A stretch of DNA of 64,000 nt, taken from the NCBI GenBank assembly GCA_965229885.1, contig CBDDJX010000003.1:1302001-1366000 (forward strand). Reading direction: 5' to 3'. This document shows positions 33,862 to 41,781 of this stretch, piece after piece (position 1 is the stretch's first letter; each line of letters starts with the position of its first letter). This stretch comes from DATLLJ01 sp965229885. Its GTDB lineage: Bacteria; Acidobacteriota; Vicinamibacteria; Vicinamibacterales; CAVVIG01. Below the pieces are notes generated by a model. It did no database searches, had not been told where the DNA came from, and worked only from the letters and a program-made list of their open reading frames with translations. The translations under genes were made by a program, and so were the position numbers.

Positions 33862-35099
33862 GTCGTCTCCCCGGCCTCGGGGGCCGGCTTCGCAAAGGCG
33901 CCCACGACGCGCATGGGCCACTGCGTGGCCGTTCGCAGGCGCCGCATCGCGTCGGCGCCGTTGTCGAGGGCCGTGTCGAGCGCCGTCGCATCGAGATGCC
34001 CGGTACGGCCGTAGCGCGCGGCGGTGAACAGCTGCAGCGAGTTCTGGAGGTCGGTGAGGATGGCCTGCGTGCGCGGGTTCGGGGTCGCGCCATGGCCGTC
34101 CTTGCGCAGCGCGCCGGCGATGGCGTCTGCCGTCGTCGGCGTGGAGATGAACGCGCGCTTTCGGCGCAGCATACCTGTCGGTACGACGAGCTGTCCCTCG
34201 TGCCCGCTCACGTTCGTGCCGACGATGGCCTGCGTGACCGGCGCGCCAAGAGCGACCGCGCCGCCGATGCGCAGCGACGTCAGCGCCCGGCCGGCAAGCT
34301 CAGGCGTCCAGCCGCGGCTGGCGACGTCCGACTTCAACCGACGGACGGCGCTCAAGCATCCGGTCAGGACGGCGCCCGTCGGCAGCCGGCGCGCGGCGCC
34401 GGCGGTGCGCGCACGGTGGCGGTCGATGACCCGCACGGCGGCGAGGACGAGAAAGACGGGCGCGAACGCGAAGAAGACGGCGGCCGCCACCAGCTCGCTG
34501 GTCGAGCGGGCGCGGCGCTCCTCGATGTCGGCGAACGTGTGGCGCGACGCATCGCGAATGTCGGCGGCCTTCTGCGGAACGAGCGACGCCACGCGCATCG
34601 GCAGCGCCGGGAGCACGTAGCGCTGGTCGCGTCCCTCCGACGCGCCGCCGATCGACGACTCGATGTGGTAGGTGATCGTGAGCGCCGGGATCTCCACGTC
34701 CTTGCCGAAGAACGTGTCGCCAAGGAGACGCACGATGTACTCGTGTTGGACATAGCGCCACGGCGGCGCCAGGATGTCGTCGTGCCGCACCCCGCTGACG
34801 ACCTCGAACGGCGCCAGCTGAATAGCCGTCGGCTGGAGCTGGTTCAGATCGGCGACACCCTTGATCCGGGCGGTTTCGACGAGGCCGCAGGTGAGCGTCA
34901 GCGTGAACCGCTCGCCGACGAGCAGGGCGCTCTTGCTGGTCTTCCACCAGCACCGAATCGGTTCGACTTCGATACCGCCGGCGTCTGGCGCCTTCGCGGG
35001 CGCTGGCCCCTGCGCCCAAACGCTTCCCGCGAGTGCAAGGACGAGAGCCGCCATGCCGAGCCCGGGGATCAGGAATCTGTTGCTCACTGGGTGCCTCAC
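33849..35099 (-). CDS. exported membrane protein of the moxR/VWA operon (BatD-like)
   Basis: A 416-aa protein with a signal (GMAALVLALAGSVWA) and an N-terminal beta-rich domain (WWKTSKSALLVGERFTLTLT) as in BatD-type oxygen-tolerance proteins. A central helix follows (LVAAAVFFAFAPVFLVLAAV), then a C-terminal cytoplasmic helical region. The start codon is GTG 35099, adjacent to the DUF58 stop. A second GTG (VSNRFLIPG) is possible. The assignment rests on position, topology and the GERFTLTL segment. Confidence 0.65.
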   Translation of the reverse strand: MRHPVSNRFLIPGLGMAALVLALAGSVWAQGPAPAKAPDAGGIEVEPIRCWWKTSKSALLVGERFTLTLTCGLVETARIKGVADLNQLQPTAIQLAPFEVVSGVRHDDILAPPWRYVQHEYIVRLLGDTFFGKDVEIPALTITYHIESSIGGASEGRDQRYVLPALPMRVASLVPQKAADIRDASRHTFADIEERRARSTSELVAAAVFFAFAPVFLVLAAVRVIDRHRARTAGAARRLPTGAVLTGCLSAVRRLKSDVASRGWTPELAGRALTSLRIGGAVALGAPVTQAIVGTNVSGHEGQLVVPTGMLRRKRAFISTPTTADAIAGALRKDGHGATPNPRTQAILTDLQNSLQLFTAARYGRTGHLDATALDTALDNGADAMRRLRTATQWPMRVVGAFAKPAPEAGETTWSR

Positions 35100-36026
35100 C
35101 TATGCCATCTTCCGCAGTCGCCGCTCGCGGACGAACTGGACGAGCGTTGTTTCCATTTCCCAGCGATCGAGACCGACGCGCAGGATGTCCAGGTCCTCGT
35201 CCCGCGCCAGGCGGAGAATCCGCTCCTGCCACTCGTCGACACGCGCGGCGAGCCGGCTGAACTCGCGCCGCGACAGGATCCGTGTGCGGCCGGTTTCGAC
35301 GTCGAAGGTTTCGATCCAGCCGGCCGATGCCGTGGGGAGCTGATAGGCAAAGCGCACGTCGACCATCATCAGGAAGACATCGTGCACCGCGTTGACGATC
35401 GACAGCTCATGGATGACCTCGGGCGCGTCCGCAAACAGAAAATCCGAGATGACCGGCACGAGCGAGGTCTTCCGCAAATGCCCCTCGATGGTCGTCGTCA
35501 CATCGCACTGTATGGCTGCTGTGTCGTCGGGCGGGCGACGCTGATAGAGATCCACACAGTAGATGACGTGCGGCTTGCCGACCCGGGGCCGCGCGGCGGC
35601 GATCTGGCGAAACCCCTCGCCGAAGGTGATCACGCCGAACAGGTCCTGAAAGAGCACGGCCGACATGCCCGCCGCCGCCAGGGATCGGGCGATGGCCGCC
35701 GCGATCGGGACGCCGTGGACGCCGCAGCGCGTCGAGAGCGATGCGTCGGCCACGGCCATGATCGTCGCGTTGCTGTCCTGCTCGAAGTCGCGCGTGATCA
35801 TCGGGCTGAAGTTGTTCAGCGACGACTGCGCCCAGTCGATCGAAGACATGCGATCGCCGGGCTCCCAGTCGCGAATACCGACGAAGTTGAAGCCCGATCC
35901 CTTGAACACGCTGGCGTGGTCGCCGAGCGTGAACTCCTTCATCCGTTTCAGGATGAAGAGCTCGATCTCGGCGATCTCGGAGGGGTTGACCAGCGGCCCG
36001 GCGGCCTGGCCATCGATGTCCGTCAT
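35100..36026 (-). CDS. DUF58 protein of the moxR operon
   Basis: A 308-aa soluble DUF58 protein. The hallmark is GSGFNFVGIRDWEPGDRMSS with IDW following (family pattern RxYxPGDxxRxIDW). A VWA-like fold follows (ATIMAVADASLSTR, PVISDFLF). DUF58 proteins are nearly always encoded directly after moxR. The start overlaps the moxR stop by 4 bp (ATGA), which rules out a longer in-frame start. Confidence 0.9.
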   Translation of the reverse strand: MTDIDGQAAGPLVNPSEIAEIELFILKRMKEFTLGDHASVFKGSGFNFVGIRDWEPGDRMSSIDWAQSSLNNFSPMITRDFEQDSNATIMAVADASLSTRCGVHGVPIAAAIARSLAAAGMSAVLFQDLFGVITFGEGFRQIAAARPRVGKPHVIYCVDLYQRRPPDDTAAIQCDVTTTIEGHLRKTSLVPVISDFLFADAPEVIHELSIVNAVHDVFLMMVDVRFAYQLPTASAGWIETFDVETGRTRILSRREFSRLAARVDEWQERILRLARDEDLDILRVGLDRWEMETTLVQFVRERRLRKMA

Positions 36027-37063
36027 GGCACAGGAACCCGATCGATGATGTCGGCCACGACCATCTCCACGGTGACGCCGTGGCTGGCCGCGTGCGGGCC
36101 GAGCCACACCCGATGGCTGAGCACGTATTTCGCCAGGCCCTGAATGTCTTCCGGATAGACCTCGTCGCGGCGGCCGTGCAGGAGCGTCCAGACCTTGACG
36201 AGACGTCCCCAGCAAATCGTCGCGCGCGGCGAGGCGCCCAGGTCCACGCATTTCTCGACGAGCTCGGACGGCGAGTGGTAGTGCCAGTCGGTTTCGACGC
36301 TATACGGGCGCGTCGCCCCGACGAGCCGGCGGATGTACCTGGCGAGGGTGTCGTGGAGAAACACTTCGCGCGTGATCACCGCGCGCAGCTCGATGATCCG
36401 TTCCTTCGACATGAGCGGCTTCAGACGGACCTTCTTGAAATCGAAGGTGACGAGCTTCTGTTCCTCCTCAGGCGGCAGGTACGGGATGTTCACGATGATC
36501 GCGAACCGATCGGTCGCGGCTTCCGACAACGGAAACGTGCCCTGCCCGAGCTCGATCGGATTCATCGTCGCGATTGCGAAGCTGAAGGCGGGGAGCTCGT
36601 ACGTCGTCTTGCCGACGGTCACGGTGCGATCCTGCAGTCCCTCGAGAAACGCGCTCTGCGACTTGAGGGGGATGCGGTTGATTTCGTCCAGCAGAATCAC
36701 TTCGGCCGACGCGAGTGGCCCGAACTCGGTCATGAGCTCGCCTGTCGCCGGATTGATCATCTGAAAACCGACGACTTCGGTCGGCTGCAGGTCGGCGCGT
36801 CCCTGAAGACGGGCGAACTTCGCGTTGCTGATCGCGGCAATGATGACCCCGAAGAACGTCTTCCCGACGCCCGGGACGCCGCGCAGCAGGAGATTGCCGG
36901 CGTTGACCTGGCGCTTTTCGTCCTTGTCGTAGGTCGTCGGGATTTCCGAAAGGAGGACGACGTTGGCGAGTGTCTTCTCGGTCTCGTAACCGATCAGGGC
37001 GTGGCTCGCCTCGGCGACGATCGTGTCGTGCAGGTCGATGGTCTCTTGAAGCTCAGGGTGCAC
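36023..37063 (-). CDS. MoxR-family AAA+ ATPase
   Basis: A MoxR chaperone-like AAA+ ATPase of about 346 aa. Walker A is LLRGVPGVGKTFFG, Walker B is VILLDEINRIPLKSQSAFLE, sensor 1 is FAIATMNPIE, and the arginine-finger region is LSEAATDRFAIIV. It would remodel partners of the VWA proteins. The frame stays open to 37288 with no ATG. GTG 37063 (HPELQETIDLHDTIV) is the best start, and TATGAT on the minus strand (37088-37093) is a possible -10. It is first of six co-oriented genes. Confidence 0.88.
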   Translation of the reverse strand: MHPELQETIDLHDTIVAEASHALIGYETEKTLANVVLLSEIPTTYDKDEKRQVNAGNLLLRGVPGVGKTFFGVIIAAISNAKFARLQGRADLQPTEVVGFQMINPATGELMTEFGPLASAEVILLDEINRIPLKSQSAFLEGLQDRTVTVGKTTYELPAFSFAIATMNPIELGQGTFPLSEAATDRFAIIVNIPYLPPEEEQKLVTFDFKKVRLKPLMSKERIIELRAVITREVFLHDTLARYIRRLVGATRPYSVETDWHYHSPSELVEKCVDLGASPRATICWGRLVKVWTLLHGRRDEVYPEDIQGLAKYVLSHRVWLGPHAASHGVTVEMVVADIIDRVPVP

Positions 37064-37195
37064 GGGCGTCTTCTGAAGTGAACGTGCATCATACAAGAAT
37101 CGGCTGGCTGGCAGGAAGGGACGGAAGTTGACGGATGTCTGTCTCCGTGCGAGTGTATGACGTCCAATCGCGTCGGCTATCAGGAGATGGTCGTC

Positions 37196-37315
37196 ATGGT
37201 GAAATCGGGCCTGTTGTTGATCGGCCTGTTGGGCTGTGCATCCCTCGTCGCCGGCCAGAGTGCCTTCGATGGAAAGTGGACCGCGCAAGTCGTGAGACCG
37301 GCCCCGAAGTCATGA
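37196..37315 (+). pseudogene. truncated secreted-protein N-terminus
   Basis: ATG 37196, with AGGAG nine nt upstream, opens a 39-codon frame. It has a signal peptide (SGLLLIGLLGCASLVAGQS) and a few mature residues (AFDGKWTAQVVRPAPKS), and the TGA overlaps the esterase ATG (ATGA). The FDGKWTAQV start is typical of small secreted Acidobacteriota proteins that are normally over 100 aa, so this is read as a remnant. It may still couple translation into the esterase. Confidence 0.4.
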
Positions 37316-38016
37316 AGATGATCCTCGTCCCCGCTCTGCTCGTCCTGTTCGCGACGCTCGCCCAGCCGGCCGCAGCCATTGTTCACCGGAGGACGCTCGT
37401 TGTTCCGGAGGTCGGGACCATCACGTACGGCATCTCGGTCCCGGACGATTACGACCCGAGCCAGGCGCGGCCGCTCGTGCTGTCGCTTCATCCAGGTGAA
37501 TTCGCGCCGTACTACGGCGCGCGATTCATGGTGGCGATCGTCTCGCCCGGGTTGACCAATCTTCGCGCCATCATCGTGGCGCCCGACTGTCCCTCGCGAG
37601 CCTGGAGCGATCCGGTCGCAGAGCGAGCCGTCATGGCGCTGCTGCAGAGTGTGCTCACCGGGTACACGATCGACCGCCGTCGCATTCTGGTGACCGGCTA
37701 TAGCATGGGCGGCCGGGGCACATGGTTCATGGAGTCGCGGCATGCCGATCTCTTCACCGGAGCCATCGTGATGGCCGGATCGCCGAGAGACGAGCCGCTC
37801 GACCGCCTTGGCGCCATCCCCACCTATGTCATCCACAGTCGAGCCGACGAGCGCGTCCCGTTTGAGCCTGCGGAGCGGACGACGCGGGAGCTCGAGAAAC
37901 TGGGGCGCGTCGTCAGGTTTGAGGCGCTCGAAGGCCTGGCGCACTACGACATGGGCGGGTTTGTGGAACCGCTCAGGCGAGCGGAACGCTGGATCGCCCA
38001 GGCCTGGGAGAAGTAG
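37312..38016 (+). CDS. secreted esterase/phospholipase-carboxylesterase-like hydrolase
   Basis: A 234-aa exported alpha/beta hydrolase. It has a signal (LVPALLVLFATLAQPAAA), a catalytic Ser in GYSMGGRG (VTGYSMGGRGTWF), an Asp candidate in HSRADERVPF and His in GLAHYDMGG, in the canonical order. It acts outside the cytoplasm on ester substrates that cannot be named. The start ATG 37312 is fixed by the overlap with the preceding short frame. A 59-residue in-frame extension lacks a signal. Confidence 0.8.
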   Translation: MKMILVPALLVLFATLAQPAAAIVHRRTLVVPEVGTITYGISVPDDYDPSQARPLVLSLHPGEFAPYYGARFMVAIVSPGLTNLRAIIVAPDCPSRAWSDPVAERAVMALLQSVLTGYTIDRRRILVTGYSMGGRGTWFMESRHADLFTGAIVMAGSPRDEPLDRLGAIPTYVIHSRADERVPFEPAERTTRELEKLGRVVRFEALEGLAHYDMGGFVEPLRRAERWIAQAWEK

Positions 38017-38031
38017 GCTAGTGAATCGGCG

Positions 38032-39027
38032 ATGAGCACACCACTGAGGATCCGCGGGAATCTCGAACACGACTACGCGGACGTCCTGACGCCGAAAGCG
38101 AGGGCGGCCTTGACCACGCTCGCCCCGTTCGATACAGAGCGCAAGGCCTTGATGACCGTCCGCATGCGGCGCCGGGCCGAACACGCGCGCAATCGGGAGC
38201 AGATCAGCTTCATGGATCCGGGTGCCGATCATCCCGCGGACCCGGATCACCGCCCAGGCCGCCCGCGACGGGGCATTTGTGGGCGGCGTCATTCCATCCG
38301 ATCTGCAGCGGCAGTGGATTCAGGGGACCGGTCCGGCGGCACGACCGAACGCGCCGCCTGAAAAAAGCATCCGCAACATCGCGTAGGCGCTGCTGTCTGG
38401 CGCCGATGCTGGATGTTCGACGGCGAAGACGCGCTCGGGCAGCACACGGGACGGTGGGATTACATCAACAGCGTCAGTGATGCAATGGCCTGGGATGAGA
38501 CATTCGTCAACCCCAACATCGACGCCGTCACGATGACCTACGGGTACATGCGGCAGTATGAAGATCGCGTCCGCCGCGCCGTGAATACGCCCGATCGGAA
38601 CGGGCAGTGCGCGTTGTGGCAGGGCGGCATGGAGCCCAATATCCCTATTGGCTCGGCGGCCGGCGTGGAAAGTGGTATGAAGCGCGCCGTCGCGGGCGGC
38701 GAGCGGGAGCAGCAGGCGGGCCTGCCGAGCGTCGCCATTCAGTACGGCAACGCCTTCGGTCAGGACTTCCAGGCGGTCGCGCTGAAACCCGCCGACTCGA
38801 AGGTGACGACGCTCCCGATCGCTCGGGAGATCGTCGTGACATACGTCACGGAGCCGTTCAAAGCACCCTGGTACATCGATTTGCTGAACATCAATCTCGA
38901 TAACTATGATCTAGAGGCCGCTCGCCGCCGCGTCAGTGCGTACATGACGGCCTGCCGCTCGGATGGCACGCGGATTACCAATAACCTTGTTTTCGACGCG
39001 CCGGCGCACGCTGTCGCACGGAGCTAG
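38032..39027 (+). pseudogene. malate synthase, frameshifts, nonsense codon and internal deletion
   Basis: The start reads LRIRGNLEHDYADVLTPKAR to QISFMDPG. In the next frame IPRTRITAQAARDGAFVGGV continues to SIRNIA, then TAG at about 38382 where Tyr is expected, and a further shift leads to WMFDGEDALGQ. That joins straight to HTGRWDYINSVSDAMAW and a normal C-terminal region (VTMTYGYMRQYEDRV, IPIGSAAG) to 39027. In malate synthases about 100 or more residues, including the catalytic Arg and Mg-binding Glu, lie between the DFEDA-like and GRWDYI segments. They are missing here. It lies 38 bp before isocitrate lyase, so a glyoxylate-shunt pair has lost one half. Confidence 0.75.
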
Positions 39028-39065
39028 GAAGCCCAGGGAGACCCCGGGAGCCCCAGGAAGCGACG

Positions 39066-41339
39066 ATGAATGTATTCGAACAACAGGTGGCGGGCGTTCG
39101 TGAATGGTTCGCGAGTCCGCGTTTCAAGGGAATACGCCGCCTCTACGCGCCTCGCGACGTGGCGGAGCAGCAAGGAACGATCCCTACCGACTATGTCGTA
39201 GCCCAGAAGGCGGCGGAGGATTTCTACGCCAGGCTGCGCCAGCTGTTTGCGGAGCGGAACTCGATCACCACGTTTGGGCCCTACTCGCCTAGTCAGGCCG
39301 TCACGATCAAACGAATGGGCATCGAAGGTATTTATCTGGGCGGGTGGGCGACCTCCGCAAGGGGATCCCTGGCCGAGGACCCTGGACCCGACTTGGCGAG
39401 CTATCCCCTGGGTCAGGTGCCCGATGAAGCGGCCGGACTGGTGCGCGCGCTGCTCACGGCCGACAAGAATCAGCATTTTGCCCGCATGCGCATGACCGAG
39501 GAGCAGCGGAAAGCGACGCCGGTGGTCGACTATCGGCCGTTCATCATCGCCGACGCCGACACGGGGCACGGTGGGGACGCGCACGTGCGGAACCTGGTTC
39601 GGCGGTTCGTCGAGGTCGGCGTCCCCGGTTATCACATTGAGGACCAGAAGCCCGGGGCGAAAAAGTGCGGCCATCAGGCGGGTAAAGTGCTGGTGACCTC
39701 GGACGAGCAAATCAAGCGCCTCAACGCCGCGCGCCTGCAGCTCGACATCATGCGGGTCCCGGGGATCATCGTCGCGCGAACCGACGCCGAGGCGGCGGCG
39801 CTTCTCGAAAGTCGTATCGACGAGCGCGACCAGCCGTTCATCCTCGGCGCCGTACACACCGAGCTGCCAAGCTACAAGGTCGGCTATGCCGCCATCTTGA
39901 AGAAGCTGGCGGATCTCGGCTTGGAAGAGGTGCGGGGACACCTCCTCTTTGCGATCTCGGAGATGGAGTACCGGGCGGCGTTCGACTGGCTCAATCGGTC
40001 AGGTCTCGGCGCCCTCATTGACGAAACGGTCAACATTCTCAAAGGCAGCGCGACGACATCAGCGCTCGACACGCTCGAGACGCGTTACGCCGAGATCTGG
40101 CAGGCACAAGCGGGACTGAAGACCTATGGCCAGGCGGTCGCCGACGAGATGACCGTCCGTGCTGGCGAGGGACAGAACTTCGAGATGACCGTCCCGGCAT
40201 GGCTGGCGTTCTCGAAGCGAGCCTCGTTCTACGAGGCCCGCGAGAAAGTGAACGCCATGGGTATTCAGATCGTCTGGGATTGCGAATTGCCCAGGACCCC
40301 TGACGGCTACTACCACATCCAGGGCGGGATCGAATACGCCATCGCGAGGTCGCTGGCCGTGACACCGTTCGCGGATCTCATCTGGATGGAAACCAAGACG
40401 GCGGATCTCGAGGACGCGCGGCTGTTCGCGGAGGCGATTCACGCAGAATACCCGGACAAGATGCTGGCGTACAACCTGTCGCCCTCCTTCAATTGGGACA
40501 CCACCGGGATGAGCGAAGAGGAGATGAAGCGGTTTCCCAAGGAGCTGGGCGCGCTCGGCTTCGTCTTCAATTTCATCACCTACGGCGGCCATCAGATCGA
40601 TGGCCTGGCTGCGGAGGAGTTCGCGACGGCATTGAAGCAGGTCGGCATGCTGGCGCTGGCTCGGTTGCAGCGCAAGTTCCGCCTCCTGGAATCACCGTAT
40701 CAGACGCCACAGACGCTTGTTGGAGGACCGCGGCTGGACGCCGCGCTGATGGCGTCGTCGGGACGCACGGCGGCGACCAAGGCCATGGGCAAAGGATCGA
40801 CGCAGTTCCAGCATCTGGTCCAAACCGAAGTGCCGCCGAAGCTCCTGGAGGAGTGGCTGGCCGTCTGGCGAACGCACTACAACTATGCGGAGAAGCTTCG
40901 TGTTGAGCTGCGTCCCCATACGGCGGGCTCCGAGCTCCTGCATCTGAAAGTCCTCGTCGGGAACAGTCCGGTGGCGGACGTCATCTTCTCGACGATGCAG
41001 GATCGCCGCGGCCGGGCGATCCTGTCGATCCGCGACCAGAACACGCTTCGCTCATTACGCAAGATGCGCTTGATGACGATGGTGCAGCTGTTCTTGATTC
41101 ATCGTTACAAGGTCCAGTCGGTGCATTACCTCACGCCGACCGAGGACAATCGGCTTCAGACGGCCAAGATGAAGAGCCTGGGGATCTTCAGGGCCGTCAA
41201 CACCGAGATTCAGATCATCGTCGCGGACGTCAACCGCGAACGAGTCGCGGAACTGCTCAAGCCCGACCGCGAGGCGCTGCAGGCGCTGATTCGAAAGAGC
41301 GCGGCGGACGTGACCGCCTCGGCGACTGGCCTGGACTGA
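39066..41339 (+). CDS. aceA: isocitrate lyase, long form (ICL2-like)
   Basis: A 757-aa isocitrate lyase, which cleaves isocitrate to succinate and glyoxylate. The active-site signature KKCGH is at residues 199-203 (KPGAKKCGHQAGK). The Mg-site segment is IIADADTGHGGDAHV, and a later block reads YNLSPSFNWDTTGMS. Length matches the long ICL2/AceA type (about 750-770 aa), which has an extra C-terminal domain. The frame is uninterrupted. AGGAAG precedes the ATG. With the adjacent malate synthase destroyed, glyoxylate would need another sink or another aceB elsewhere. Confidence 0.9.
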   Translation: MNVFEQQVAGVREWFASPRFKGIRRLYAPRDVAEQQGTIPTDYVVAQKAAEDFYARLRQLFAERNSITTFGPYSPSQAVTIKRMGIEGIYLGGWATSARGSLAEDPGPDLASYPLGQVPDEAAGLVRALLTADKNQHFARMRMTEEQRKATPVVDYRPFIIADADTGHGGDAHVRNLVRRFVEVGVPGYHIEDQKPGAKKCGHQAGKVLVTSDEQIKRLNAARLQLDIMRVPGIIVARTDAEAAALLESRIDERDQPFILGAVHTELPSYKVGYAAILKKLADLGLEEVRGHLLFAISEMEYRAAFDWLNRSGLGALIDETVNILKGSATTSALDTLETRYAEIWQAQAGLKTYGQAVADEMTVRAGEGQNFEMTVPAWLAFSKRASFYEAREKVNAMGIQIVWDCELPRTPDGYYHIQGGIEYAIARSLAVTPFADLIWMETKTADLEDARLFAEAIHAEYPDKMLAYNLSPSFNWDTTGMSEEEMKRFPKELGALGFVFNFITYGGHQIDGLAAEEFATALKQVGMLALARLQRKFRLLESPYQTPQTLVGGPRLDAALMASSGRTAATKAMGKGSTQFQHLVQTEVPPKLLEEWLAVWRTHYNYAEKLRVELRPHTAGSELLHLKVLVGNSPVADVIFSTMQDRRGRAILSIRDQNTLRSLRKMRLMTMVQLFLIHRYKVQSVHYLTPTEDNRLQTAKMKSLGIFRAVNTEIQIIVADVNRERVAELLKPDREALQALIRKSAADVTASATGLD

Positions 41340-41374
41340 CGCCGCGTAGGGTATATAGGTTGCCTGATGAACAG

Positions 41375-41661
41375 TCAGGGCGGCATGCGGACATCGCGGT
41401 GCATCTCGAGCTCGATCACGACATAGTCCCGCGTCTGCACAATTTGAACATGATTGTTGCAATTGCCTGGAAGCCTTGGCAGTCCGCTGGTCAGGCGTTC
41501 GCCCACACACCCTGAAGATCCGGCTGACCATCCGCCGTACGGGGCGGTGCCCACGCCGCAGCGGCTGACGAGGTCTGCGCGGCGACACGGGTGGCCGCGA
41601 GCGACACGACCGCGGTCAGAATCGCCAGAACTGCCATGACACGGAAATATCGATGCGGCAT
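41375..41661 (-). pseudogene. secreted 'PDLQGVW' family protein collapsed by internal deletion
   Basis: ATG 41661 opens a frame with a signal (MAVLAILTAVVSLAATRVAA) and the family hallmark TADGQPDLQGVW, then stops at 41491. In the same strand and a shifted frame the conserved C-terminal part follows, HVQIVQTRDYVVIELEMHRD, ending at 41375. In intact members well over 100 residues separate these blocks. The locus is therefore an N-to-C fusion after deletion. The family is exported and of unknown function. Confidence 0.6.
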
Positions 41662-41781
41662 TGCAACATCCTCCGCGCGTTCACGAGCCTCAAATGAAAT
41701 TCACCGACGACCTTAATCGGTGGGTTATAGCCAACTAGGGCCGCCAGACAGCGGGAAAAGATAGAATAGCTGTCAGCGCCC

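Noticed and set aside
34300..36143. Very long open frames opposite the moxR/BatD region (up to about 715 codons on the plus strand)
   Set aside because: The translations are low-complexity Arg/Asp/Glu/His-rich antisense of recognisable proteins.
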